DNA of 64,000 nucleotides, taken from assembly GCA_937896665.1 (NCBI GenBank), contig CALBNS010000019.1:1-64000 (forward strand). Direction: 5' to 3'. This document shows, one piece after another, positions 44,512 through 53,060 of this stretch (positions within the stretch are counted from its first letter, which is position 1; each line of letters starts with the position of its first letter). A program made the position numbers and the translations under genes. The stretch comes from an uncultured Clostridia bacterium (lineage in GTDB: Bacteria > Bacillota > Clostridia > Lachnospirales > Lachnospiraceae). Below the pieces are notes generated by a model. The model saw nothing but the letters and a program-made list of their open reading frames with translations. It had not been told where the DNA came from and ran no database searches.

Positions 44512-45287
44512 ATGACACTTCCTCCCAAGACCGGACCATACAATGCCATACCTACTCCGACCCCTACTGCAATGGAGCTGGCTTTTAAAAATGCCTCCAA
44601 CATTCTTGCTGAACCTGAGATATAGTCTCCATACAGGGTATCGCGAATTGCATTCGTAATTGCTACTCCCGGTACAATTGGCATGATTGCACTGATAATA
44701 ATGATATCCATATTAATCTGCGGCACCATCTGGTCTCTCAATGCAATTGTCAGTATTGCAATACACATTCCCGAAAGAATATCTATAATAGTTGAATTCA
44801 TCTTTGTAATTTTCCCAAGTGTAATCACGGTTGCCATCGTTATTCCTACAATAGTTGTGACAATCACATCCAGCGCATTGCCTCCCAGCATCATGGCAAA
44901 ACCGGCTGCCACACCAGTTGTTGCGAGATTATAAATCATCCGGCTATACTGTTTTTCTCTTACATGCTTTATTTTTTCATAAGCTTCTTCCAAAGTATAC
45001 TGACCATTACAATATTTACGGGAAATATCATTTACTTTAATCACATTATTCAAATTTGTAGAGCGGTTATTTACCGTTTTCATCACAGTAATCGGCTGCT
45101 GCATATCATCCGTATCCACCGTTACCACAATTCCTGTCATCAAAGCCAATGCCTCAATATTTTTTGCATGTGATGTATTCAGGATGCGATACATGGTGTC
45201 CTCTACACGATATGTTTCCGCACCACTTGACAACATTATTTCTCCTGCCAGAACTGCAGTATCTAATAATAACTTATAATCCATCAT
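44508..45287 (-). CDS. threonine/serine exporter family, large subunit (DUF1212), pair B
   Basis: 259-residue protein with soluble N-terminus (SSGAETYRVEDTMYRIL, about residues 20-36) and five membrane segments including AIMPIVPGVAITNAIRDTLYG. Paralogue of the pair A large subunit. It lies 6 bases after the TPR-like gene, so pair B may be expressed with the DUF5717 cluster upstream, while pair A is not. Confidence 0.85.
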   Translation of the reverse strand: MMDYKLLLDTAVLAGEIMLSSGAETYRVEDTMYRILNTSHAKNIEALALMTGIVVTVDTDDMQQPITVMKTVNNRSTNLNNVIKVNDISRKYCNGQYTLEEAYEKIKHVREKQYSRMIYNLATTGVAAGFAMMLGGNALDVIVTTIVGITMATVITLGKITKMNSTIIDILSGMCIAILTIALRDQMVPQINMDIIIISAIMPIVPGVAITNAIRDTLYGDYISGSARMLEAFLKASSIAVGVGVGMALYGPVLGGSVI

Positions 45288-45293
45288 AGAGTG

Positions 45294-46073
45294 TTAAATT
45301 TCTCCTGTCCCCAATCTTCTATACTGACTTTTCCACGCATCCAGTATCTGTTTATCTATCGGTGCTATATAATCACTTTCTAAAGACGCCTTTACTTCCT
45401 CCTTAAGCTTTTCGTCTGCCTCAGCATATACCGGACTTTTTTTCAGAAGTTTTTGGTATTCATCTTCTGACATGCACCGCGAGCATGCATACATATATGC
45501 AGTTAACATCGCTTCTTCCTCACAGATTTGAAAAGCCGTCTCATACATCTTTGCTGCTTCTCGATACAGAAACATACGTCCATACGCAGCACCCAGACAA
45601 GCATACACCCTGCCATAAAATTTCTTGTCCATCGTTTCATCCTGCTCATCATGAAGAATGGACTGATAAATAAGAATAGCAGACTTCATTGCACCGCTTT
45701 CCAGAAGATTATCTGCTTTATACTTCTGTCTCTCAACCGGTTTCTGGTGTTTTAATGCTTCTAATGTACTCTTAATCCTTTTCAACTCTTCCGTCGTGTA
45801 AATCGATGTATATGCCAGAATCGCAAGCACGAACTGTTCTACTGACACATGCTGCTGCAGAGACTGTTTAAGATTCTGTGCTAGTTCTCTAAGTTCTAGT
45901 TCCTGCTCAAGCCAGTCACATAGCTGCTCGTTTGTCAATGTATAGTCAATCAGATACAAATGATTACATAGATAGTAACACAGTTCTTCCATTGTATATA
46001 TTTTACGATGTATTCTCGTAATCTCGTATGGTTGTCTGGCTTTCTTTTTATGACAAAGAATTAAACTGCCCAT
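45294..46073 (-). CDS. TPR-like hypothetical protein of the DUF5716/DUF5717 cluster
   Basis: 259-residue helical cytoplasmic protein. Tetratricopeptide-like helices are visible between about residues 120 and 200 (ADNLLESGAMKSAILIYQSIL, YACLGAAYGRMFLYREAAKMYETAFQI). The N-terminal half is helical and without a known domain. It starts 26 bases inside the DUF5716 gene, so translation is coupled. TPRs normally hold protein partners; the Hsp70-like protein is an obvious candidate. Confidence 0.75.
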   Translation of the reverse strand: MGSLILCHKKKARQPYEITRIHRKIYTMEELCYYLCNHLYLIDYTLTNEQLCDWLEQELELRELAQNLKQSLQQHVSVEQFVLAILAYTSIYTTEELKRIKSTLEALKHQKPVERQKYKADNLLESGAMKSAILIYQSILHDEQDETMDKKFYGRVYACLGAAYGRMFLYREAAKMYETAFQICEEEAMLTAYMYACSRCMSEDEYQKLLKKSPVYAEADEKLKEEVKASLESDYIAPIDKQILDAWKSQYRRLGTGEI

Positions 46074-47328
46074 TGTTTCCTCCTAAATGTATCTCTTTCT
46101 CTACATAAAAATCGGTTGCAGGGAAAAATTCTCCAAATCCCATATCCTGACAACTGATTTTACAGTTTTTCTCATCTAAAAACAAAATCTGTATCTTAAG
46201 ACGCAGTGTATATGGACTTCTTTTTGGGAGTCCTTCCACTGACAGCCTCTCCACCTGTACTCCTGTTCCCGCAAGCGGCTCTATGTGAATTTCAATATCC
46301 TCCAGATTTTCCAGTAATACCTCACACTGTGTATCTGCTTCATACCATCTTGTCCCCCATGACACCAAAGGATACCAGCTGTCCTTCCCCTGAATACGCA
46401 TTTTCAGACATATCTGATCCATCATCTTTGTCTCATCAAGATAAATCGGTCCTTCGTTCTCCGGGAGACTTCTTCTATATGACGTATAACATGCACCTTT
46501 GCTGTAAAGATTGTTTCCCATAAATGCCCTTCTGCCATTACATAGTACTTTCAATGACTGTGGATACCAGTTATTTTCAAATCCTTCTCCCACAAGAAAA
46601 ACTGATGATACCAACTTTTTGTTAAACACACTCTCCACAAACTGTTTAAAACATGCATCTGCATCCTTGGCCCGGTCAACATTTAACACCGGATATACGG
46701 CAGCAAGTTCCTCCATCCGGGCACTTGCCACTTCATCTACGGTCACGAAAGTGTCCTTTCCTTTTCCAAACCCTGTGCGAAGTTTTTTCAGCATATACGC
46801 ACGCACTTCACTCTGCTCACAATAAAACAACGCCGCCTCATACTGCCACAACTCTTTTGGCTGATAAAACATATAATTGCAGAAACTTTCCTTATAATCC
46901 TGCACATAGACATTGCTTTTCGCAACACCGGCACGCTGTCCAACCCCTTTAAGAATCCGAACCACATCAATATCCATCTTCGGAACTGCAAACACAAGGT
47001 GTCCGATTTCCGAAAATCTTTCCAGAGACAATTCAACAAATTTTCCAAGTAGCCATACTGCTTCAAATGTCTCGCTGCCAAGCTCTACTTTCTCCTGGTT
47101 CAGTGTTTTTCTGAGCAAATCCTCTGCCACATCCCCTTCTTTTGTCGCTTGAAAACGTCTTGCTGCATTTCCAATGACCCACATATCGTTTCGTTTGCCT
47201 ATAATTAAGGGAATCTGATAATGATCCGAGGACACTTCCATTGTCTGAGGCTCCTGCCGTTCGTCATTATAATAACTAATCTGGCAATTTTTTTCATTCA
47301 AATCGTATCCAATTATACTTTCTGCCAC
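46048..47328 (-). CDS. DUF5716 family protein, Hsp70/actin-fold-like
   Basis: 426-residue protein with GTG start at 47328 behind GGAGGAAG. The layout recalls the Hsp70 ATPase domain: IIGYDLNEKNCQISYYN at the N-terminus (phosphate-1 style), MWVIGNAARRFQATKEGD like the DnaK GxxAxxQ region, LKGVGQRAGVAKSNVYVQDY, and near residues 255-300 VFLVGEGFENNW then GRRAFMGNNLYSKGACY like the Hsp70 adenosine and GRRVFxGxxxVAxGAA motifs. A beta-rich C-terminus follows. I recall the name DUF5716; the fold statement is from motifs only. No function is known. Confidence 0.75.
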   Translation of the reverse strand: MAESIIGYDLNEKNCQISYYNDERQEPQTMEVSSDHYQIPLIIGKRNDMWVIGNAARRFQATKEGDVAEDLLRKTLNQEKVELGSETFEAVWLLGKFVELSLERFSEIGHLVFAVPKMDIDVVRILKGVGQRAGVAKSNVYVQDYKESFCNYMFYQPKELWQYEAALFYCEQSEVRAYMLKKLRTGFGKGKDTFVTVDEVASARMEELAAVYPVLNVDRAKDADACFKQFVESVFNKKLVSSVFLVGEGFENNWYPQSLKVLCNGRRAFMGNNLYSKGACYTSYRRSLPENEGPIYLDETKMMDQICLKMRIQGKDSWYPLVSWGTRWYEADTQCEVLLENLEDIEIHIEPLAGTGVQVERLSVEGLPKRSPYTLRLKIQILFLDEKNCKISCQDMGFGEFFPATDFYVEKEIHLGGNNGQFNSLS

Positions 47329-47353
47329 GCCCCGCTTCCTCCTTTGTCTTTCC

Positions 47354-50300
47354 TTAACACATAAAAAACAGTCTCTTTGCAAGATTCTCTTCCCGCCGGT
47401 ATTCCAGCATTGCCTGTTCTTTCTCTTCTTCCGGCAGACTCGCAATATAATTGAGCCGGCCATATTTTCCTTTGTATGAAATCTTATCTGTCTGTTTACA
47501 TATCATTTTTGCTGTCACATATTCCTTCTCATCGTTTGTTTCCTTAAAATAGTATTTTAGCTGTTCGCCTCCATACAAAACAAACTCTTTGATATATATA
47601 TTTTCATATACCGGCTGCAGTGTCTCAGACTGGTAATCTACACTCTCCGTCTCATTCCGGTTAATCTGATAACAGATTCTTACCCTGCTTTCCTCATCAG
47701 CCTTATATTCCACAATCACTTTATCGTATAACAGAACTTCCTGAAGCCATTCTTTCGGATATGTGAGATAAAATCCAAAAACCATTTGTTTTTCACATAA
47801 CTCACACAAAAAATTGTGTAGTACTTCCTTCTGCTCCAATGGATACTCTTCTGCTGAGTAGTATTTTAAAACTGCCACCTTACAGATATCAGTCAGATAT
47901 TCCCTTTCCGAATACTCTTTTAGGATAATCTGAATCAGATTTTTTCCAATTTCTCTGTCTGAAATGATATACATTCTGGAAACATATGCGAGATATGCCT
48001 GTTTCAAACGGAAATATGGTTTGCCCTCATAATAATTTTCAAAAATATCTTCCTCACAAAACATCGTTTCTGAAAAAAGCATCTGCGTAATAATACGTTC
48101 TGCCAAATCATAGGTCTGTATGCCATATTCCCTGGCAGTTTTCCAAACTCGTTTCATATCGCCGGTGGCACCACAGTAAAACCGTGCCAGATAAGTCAGT
48201 AATGCTTTGTCATACTGTCCCCTTTTCAATAGCTCGAAACTAAGGTAAACCAGAAATTCATCTTCCTCATATTCTTTATCCCGAATCCGTCTTGTGCATA
48301 ACAAAAACGTCTCCTGTTCATCAAAAGCATTCATACCATATGCCTTTAGATTATCAAAGGTTACCGGCACTGTCACTTCATTCTGGCCTGATATTTCCTG
48401 ACTCTTCCGGCATTTTTCACACATGGAAACAAACTTACGCTCGTAGAACAGCCGTCTTATGTCATAAGAAACCGAGTCTGTATAATGCACTCCATTTTGG
48501 GCTTCCCACACAATACGTGCATCCTTATCATACAAATAAATCTTGGCGCCATCTTCTGTATATGCCGTTCTCTGAACAATCCTGCCATCCTTTTCAATCA
48601 CAAACACATACTTGATATCTTTTCTTGGAGTCTTAACATAGTACGCATGGCAGATGTCGTACAAAGCTTCCATGTCCTCTGGAGACATTTCACTTTCTCT
48701 CAGAAAACGGGTATAGACAATTCTTAACGCATCATTAATATGTCTTTTTTGCAATTGTTCCTTTGCAAATCTGCTAATTTCTTCCTGATAGTGTTTATAC
48801 ACATCACTATCCTCATCTTCATATGTCAAAATATTGGCATAGAGGAGGGCTGTTCTCTTATAGTCCAAATTGATTCCATGCATAAAATACAGGTAAATCA
48901 TTCTTGGGAATGCACCCTTTACTCTCTGTGCATTGATTGACATCATATAGTATTCATACAACTGTGCAATCTTTAATTCCTGCTGCACAGCTTTCTCATA
49001 CCATCTAAAATAGTCATTTCCGATTTTATTGCCCTTAATCAGCTGCATACAAAGTGCCGTCAGAATTCGTGGTTCGTCATACATTTTGTACGCATGTTTT
49101 AAAATCTGAACCAACTTTTTATTATATGTTTTCTGCTGGCCGATTAAGTCTGCCGCATGCAGTGCCAGTTCTTTTGTAATTATCTTATATTTTGTCGCAA
49201 AATTCAGCACCTGAATCTCAAATGCATCAAATTTCCGGAGAAGCAATACCTTCTCTTGAAAACAAATATAGCTCTCCGCTAAAAATAGAATCTGGTTTGC
49301 TCCACTGTAATATTGGTTTTCCAGCATCTTAATTCTGTCACCATAGTTTCTATACTTTGTGTCCAGATTAATCAACATGCACAAAATCTGCCATGAATGC
49401 GGATACTTAATATAGAGCCTGTTCAACTCTTCGATTACTCTATTCGTGTAACTTACTTCTTTTTTCAGAATTGCATTCAAAAACATATAATATGCACTGA
49501 TCTCCAACTTTCTTCCAATCACAAACTTGCCCATATTATTGTTTTCTAACAGCCATCTCGCATCTTCATTTCTCCTTCCACGAAGACAGACATGTGCCTG
49601 CAGCAGGATATAGTATTCATTATCCGGCTCCATGCTGCGAAGCTCCTTGATTCTGCCAAGTGTCTTCTCCACCCAGACATTCAAATCCATCTTCCCCGAT
49701 ATACATGCAAGATATTCTTTCAGTCCTTGTCCCGCTATCATTCCCTGCATTCCGAATGCCGGATTCTTTTTCGAATATTGGTGTACTTTTATTTCTATTT
49801 TGAGTGTCTCATGCGGAGTCTCGATCATAATCCTTCCATAATTAATACCCGAATGAAGAAACTCGCTCTTAATAAGATATCCCAGACGATACGTACTGCC
49901 CGGAAAATCTTCAGTCGTAATCTCGCTCTGGTTCGGTACAATAAAATCAGCATCCGAATAAATCCGAATCGGCAGATATCCCCATGTGTTTTTCGTAATC
50001 TCAATCCAGTCTTTCTTGGTGTCTAAAATATCCTCCCACTCTACTGACTCGTCTGAAATCGTCAAAAAAATCTTTTCTTTCTGCTTTGTTCCAACCAGAA
50101 ACTCTTCCAGCGCCTGTTCGTCCAAAGACCATCTTCGCATATGGTCATACAGATTTCGTACCCTGCTGCTTTCATATTTCAAAACATCATAAAATTGTCT
50201 GGTACGAAACAGCCTTCTTGCTTCTGTAAAGTCTTTGACTGCCAGACGCTTAAAATCTGCCATATTTTGAATTTTTCCATATGCAGTCATGATAAACGGT

Positions 50301-50641
50301 TTTTCAATCATTGCAGTAAATGCTAATTCATATTCACCACCATTGCAGACAACCGTTATTTTCTCATTTTCAATCTGTCCCGGTAAAAGTCCTGTGCTAT
50401 CGTATGTGAAATTTACTTTGACTGGATTTCCTTCAAAGCCCTGCCCCATAAAATGTACACGAAAAGAAGACGAATATATGAGTCCTCTAATATCTCCGTC
50501 TTTTTGATTTTCAATAGTAAAATTCCCCTGATATACTTCTCCTTCACTCACTGAGAAAATAATATGTGTCTCCGAAAATCGGATATCAGGCCGTTCTATT
50601 TTGAAATCGCCCTTTGCAAATTGTTTAATCTTATTCTTCAT
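47354..50641 (-). CDS. DUF5717 family giant protein
   Basis: 1095-residue cytoplasmic protein without signal peptide or membrane helix. About residues 1-130 look like a beta-sandwich (SVSEGEVYQGNFTIENQKDG, RVHFMGQGFEGNPVKVNF), residues 220-300 hold a second beta-rich part, and most of the rest is helical repeats resembling TPRs. A Cys-pair CEKC lies near residue 730 and a beta-rich C-terminal domain ends the protein. Known to me only as DUF5717 and always next to DUF5716. It begins 25 bases after the nuclease stop and is followed by DUF5716 after 25 bases. Confidence 0.78.
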   Translation of the reverse strand: MKNKIKQFAKGDFKIERPDIRFSETHIIFSVSEGEVYQGNFTIENQKDGDIRGLIYSSSFRVHFMGQGFEGNPVKVNFTYDSTGLLPGQIENEKITVVCNGGEYELAFTAMIEKPFIMTAYGKIQNMADFKRLAVKDFTEARRLFRTRQFYDVLKYESSRVRNLYDHMRRWSLDEQALEEFLVGTKQKEKIFLTISDESVEWEDILDTKKDWIEITKNTWGYLPIRIYSDADFIVPNQSEITTEDFPGSTYRLGYLIKSEFLHSGINYGRIMIETPHETLKIEIKVHQYSKKNPAFGMQGMIAGQGLKEYLACISGKMDLNVWVEKTLGRIKELRSMEPDNEYYILLQAHVCLRGRRNEDARWLLENNNMGKFVIGRKLEISAYYMFLNAILKKEVSYTNRVIEELNRLYIKYPHSWQILCMLINLDTKYRNYGDRIKMLENQYYSGANQILFLAESYICFQEKVLLLRKFDAFEIQVLNFATKYKIITKELALHAADLIGQQKTYNKKLVQILKHAYKMYDEPRILTALCMQLIKGNKIGNDYFRWYEKAVQQELKIAQLYEYYMMSINAQRVKGAFPRMIYLYFMHGINLDYKRTALLYANILTYEDEDSDVYKHYQEEISRFAKEQLQKRHINDALRIVYTRFLRESEMSPEDMEALYDICHAYYVKTPRKDIKYVFVIEKDGRIVQRTAYTEDGAKIYLYDKDARIVWEAQNGVHYTDSVSYDIRRLFYERKFVSMCEKCRKSQEISGQNEVTVPVTFDNLKAYGMNAFDEQETFLLCTRRIRDKEYEEDEFLVYLSFELLKRGQYDKALLTYLARFYCGATGDMKRVWKTAREYGIQTYDLAERIITQMLFSETMFCEEDIFENYYEGKPYFRLKQAYLAYVSRMYIISDREIGKNLIQIILKEYSEREYLTDICKVAVLKYYSAEEYPLEQKEVLHNFLCELCEKQMVFGFYLTYPKEWLQEVLLYDKVIVEYKADEESRVRICYQINRNETESVDYQSETLQPVYENIYIKEFVLYGGEQLKYYFKETNDEKEYVTAKMICKQTDKISYKGKYGRLNYIASLPEEEKEQAMLEYRREENLAKRLFFMC

Positions 50642-50666
50642 CTGTGCTCCGCCTCATTTCTGGCAT

Positions 50667-51551
50667 TTATGGATTACATTTTCTGCAAGGCTCATAACCC
50701 TGCTGTATGATTACCGTTCTGCTGCCTTTGTACTCTTCTCTATTCTTTGCTTTTATTTCCGCTGCTCCTGAACAAGCTGGCAGATGGAATTTTTTACTGT
50801 TTTTATTTAAAATGTATGTATGATTCTCCTCTATGTCTTCTGTGCTATCTTTTTCATCAGCCAGCCGGCTTTCTCCTGTGGAATAATCAATCTCGATTCC
50901 CGGCTGAACATTGTACACATATACATTGAACTGAATCCCGTCTCCATCATCCTCTATAGACCGGGCTTCCATCTGGACACCTGAAGCCACCAGATTACTG
51001 CCGTCAAAAATCGGTGTTACCCGATACATCACATGGTTCCCTGTTTCTTTTATATAGTCAGCCACCATATTTTCAAATGGCAGCATTCCTTCCGTATTCA
51101 TATAACGTGTTCCTGTAATCAGGTTTTTCTCATTTGCATTCTCACCGGTCAGTTGAAACCCAATCAAATGACATCTATTATATAGGTATTTTCCCTCTAC
51201 ATTGTCATATTTGACCGTCTTCCATCCACTTGGCCTCACCTGTCCAATATTCTCTCTGTCCTCGGTTGGCATCAGTTCTTTGTTAATGTTGGCCTGAGCC
51301 ACGCCACACTTACCGTCTTCATCCAATTCACTATAAAATTCATAAGCATCCGACTGAAGTTCTTCCTCTGTAAAGTCCGGCTCATTGTCCCCAATTACCA
51401 CATAAGGTTCACCAGTATATTCCGGTATTTCCTCAATGCTTATCGTTTGCGTCTGCTGGTTCTGATTCATGCTGGATTTCAAGGAATCTCCACAGGCAGT
51501 TACCATCAGCATCACAAACAGCATACACCATATCATCATTATTTTTCTCAT
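50667..51551 (-). CDS. secreted DNA/RNA non-specific endonuclease, lipoprotein
   Basis: 294 residues with a lipoprotein signal (MRKIMMIWCMLFVMLMVTACG; lipobox VTAC, Cys 20), an acidic linker, then a NUC-type nuclease core: GWKTVKYDNVEGKYLYNRCHLIGFQLTGE (about 108-136; the CHLIGF stands for the usual DRGH or QRSH motif with catalytic His) and NLITGTRYMNTEGM. A short C-terminal KxCxGAAEI / CxxCNP (Cys-rich) tail follows. It may degrade external DNA or cut incoming DNA. It is one base from the next upstream gene. Confidence 0.87.
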   Translation of the reverse strand: MRKIMMIWCMLFVMLMVTACGDSLKSSMNQNQQTQTISIEEIPEYTGEPYVVIGDNEPDFTEEELQSDAYEFYSELDEDGKCGVAQANINKELMPTEDRENIGQVRPSGWKTVKYDNVEGKYLYNRCHLIGFQLTGENANEKNLITGTRYMNTEGMLPFENMVADYIKETGNHVMYRVTPIFDGSNLVASGVQMEARSIEDDGDGIQFNVYVYNVQPGIEIDYSTGESRLADEKDSTEDIEENHTYILNKNSKKFHLPACSGAAEIKAKNREEYKGSRTVIIQQGYEPCRKCNP

Positions 51552-51552
51552 A

Positions 51553-51963
51553 TTAATTTCCCCTAATATAAATTTCTTTTACAATCCTCTCATGTGAAAA
51601 GCCCTGAAACTCACTGCTGTCCCCTACATTCCATTGGCTTAGATCTACATCAAAATATAAGTCCGCTGGATATTCGCGATTCCATCGATAAACTACAATT
51701 TTCTCTACCCGTTCTAAAACCGGCAATATAGAACAATTCTCCACAAAGCAAAATTCCCCCTCTTTTGCTTTATCAAAAAACTCATCATCTATCATAACAT
51801 TTTTTTCAAACTTTTCAAACAAAGGAGCTGAAAACTTCTGAATCCATATTGTTTTCTCTCCGGCCATACTTAAAATATCTTCAATAACCGCTCTGTCTCT
51901 GCTTTGTCTGCGTTTATTGAACATCATTCCGTTATCATCATCTATACACACAATTACAATCAT
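51553..51963 (-). CDS. hypothetical protein (often labelled ribonuclease Z without basis)
   Basis: 136-residue protein with ATG at 51963 behind TAGGAA. It starts MIVIVCIDDDNGMMFNKRRQSRD and holds a central IWIQKFSAPLFEKFEK and VVYRWNREYPADLYFD. I have seen this type of short protein labelled ribonuclease Z, but no metallo-beta-lactamase HxHxDH motif is present, so that name is not supported. Alpha/beta by composition. It is the first gene of the nuclease-DUF5717-DUF5716 run. Confidence 0.72.
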   Translation of the reverse strand: MIVIVCIDDDNGMMFNKRRQSRDRAVIEDILSMAGEKTIWIQKFSAPLFEKFEKNVMIDDEFFDKAKEGEFCFVENCSILPVLERVEKIVVYRWNREYPADLYFDVDLSQWNVGDSSEFQGFSHERIVKEIYIRGN

Positions 51964-52037
51964 ATTTGTTCCTATATTTACACACTTTCCCAATTATTGA
52001 ATAAAATAACAGTAATAGATTCCCTTTGAGGTATTTC

Positions 52038-52958
52038 ATGAAATATATTACCGCAACACAAACAACGAACAATAATATTGATAAAGGCCGTCTTCAGATT
52101 AACACAACTTCCAGCATTAACTCCACACCTATTGAGGGTGCAACTATCGGGATTTCCTATACCGGAGTTCCGGAGTCTATGTTGGAGCAGGTTACTACTA
52201 ATTCTTCCGGTCAGACAGAAACGTTAGAACTTGACGCACCGCCTTTAGAATATAGTCTGAATCCGAGTATAGAATTACAGCCTTATTCAGAATACACCTT
52301 AGAAGTATCTGCACCAGGATATGAACCGGTCAGCATCTCTGGAGCTGAAATCCTTGCCGATGTTACTGCTGTTCAAAATGTATCCTTGCGTCCCATAACG
52401 ACTCCGGGCGAAGCAGAAGAAGTATTTGTCATCCCTGCCCACACGTTATACGGTGAATATCCGCCAAAAATTCCCGAGGCTGAAATCAAACCTCTCAATG
52501 AAACAGGCGAAATCGTACTTAGCCGTGTCGTAGTGCCGGAATATATCGTCGTACATGACGGTTCGCCAAGAGACAATACTGCACAGAATTATTATGTAAA
52601 ATATAAAGACTATATCAAAAATGTTGCATCCAGCGAAATCTATGCCACATGGCCTGACAGCACTATACGGGCAAATGTGCTTGCAATTATGTCCTTTACG
52701 CTTAACCGTGTTTACACAGAATGGTACCGGAACCAAGGATATGATTTTACAATTACTTCATCTACCGCTTTTGACCACAAATGGATTCCGGAACGAAATA
52801 TTTTTGAAAACATCTCCGCAATCGTAGATGAACTTTTTGCTGATTATCTTTCCCGCCCGAATGTCAGACAGCCAATTTTGACGCAGTACTGTGACGGTCG
52901 GCGTGTCACGTGTCCGAATTGGTTGACCAAATCGAAAGAACATGTAAACTATACCTAA
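52038..52958 (+). CDS. sleC: SleC-like spore cortex-lytic enzyme, N-terminal part, cut off at its 3' end
   Basis: 306-residue ORF resembling SleC, the clostridial germination enzyme that degrades spore cortex peptidoglycan. N-terminal pro-domain with a prealbumin-like beta fold (about 1-110: ATIGISYTGVP, YTLEVSAPGYEPVSISG), linker ending HTLYGEYPPKIPE, then the start of the catalytic domain (VASSEIYATWPDSTIRANVLAIMSFTLNRVYTE, given here in two parts: VASSEIYATWPDSTIR and ANVLAIMSFTLNRVYTE). The last shared motif is QYCDGRRVTCPNWLT (about 288-302), after which the frame continues only KSKEHVNYT and stops. The remaining catalytic part and the peptidoglycan-binding domain are missing. ATG at 52038 behind GAGG. 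The break coincides with a prophage edge. Confidence 0.8.
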   Translation: MKYITATQTTNNNIDKGRLQINTTSSINSTPIEGATIGISYTGVPESMLEQVTTNSSGQTETLELDAPPLEYSLNPSIELQPYSEYTLEVSAPGYEPVSISGAEILADVTAVQNVSLRPITTPGEAEEVFVIPAHTLYGEYPPKIPEAEIKPLNETGEIVLSRVVVPEYIVVHDGSPRDNTAQNYYVKYKDYIKNVASSEIYATWPDSTIRANVLAIMSFTLNRVYTEWYRNQGYDFTITSSTAFDHKWIPERNIFENISAIVDELFADYLSRPNVRQPILTQYCDGRRVTCPNWLTKSKEHVNYT

Positions 52959-53060
52959 TCATTAAAAGCTCCACCTTAGCTAAATTAATAACTAAGGTGG
53001 TGTTCCTTTTTTTAGTCTACCATTCTTTTCCGAATTATTCAACTTATCATTCTACATATT
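52905..53060. other. probable left prophage junction (attL) in the sleC-like gene
   Basis: Homology to SleC ends inside codons near 52925-52935; after a plus-strand hairpin at 52971-53000 the first phage gene (amidase, minus strand) follows. The exact core cannot be fixed without attR, which would lie beyond 64000. The residues SKEH after the break could be chance, or a short common core shared by host and phage. Confidence 0.6.
52971..53014 (+). terminator. terminator at the left prophage edge
   Basis: CCACCTTAG/CTAAGGTGG, 9-bp perfect stem with 12-base loop, followed by TTCCTTTTTTT on the plus strand. It would end sleC transcription right at the phage boundary and may also end the lysis transcript from the other side. 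Confidence 0.85.

Noticed and set aside
51553..51963. Ribonuclease Z annotation
   Set aside because: No HxHxDH metal motif, and the 136-residue protein is far too short for the fold.
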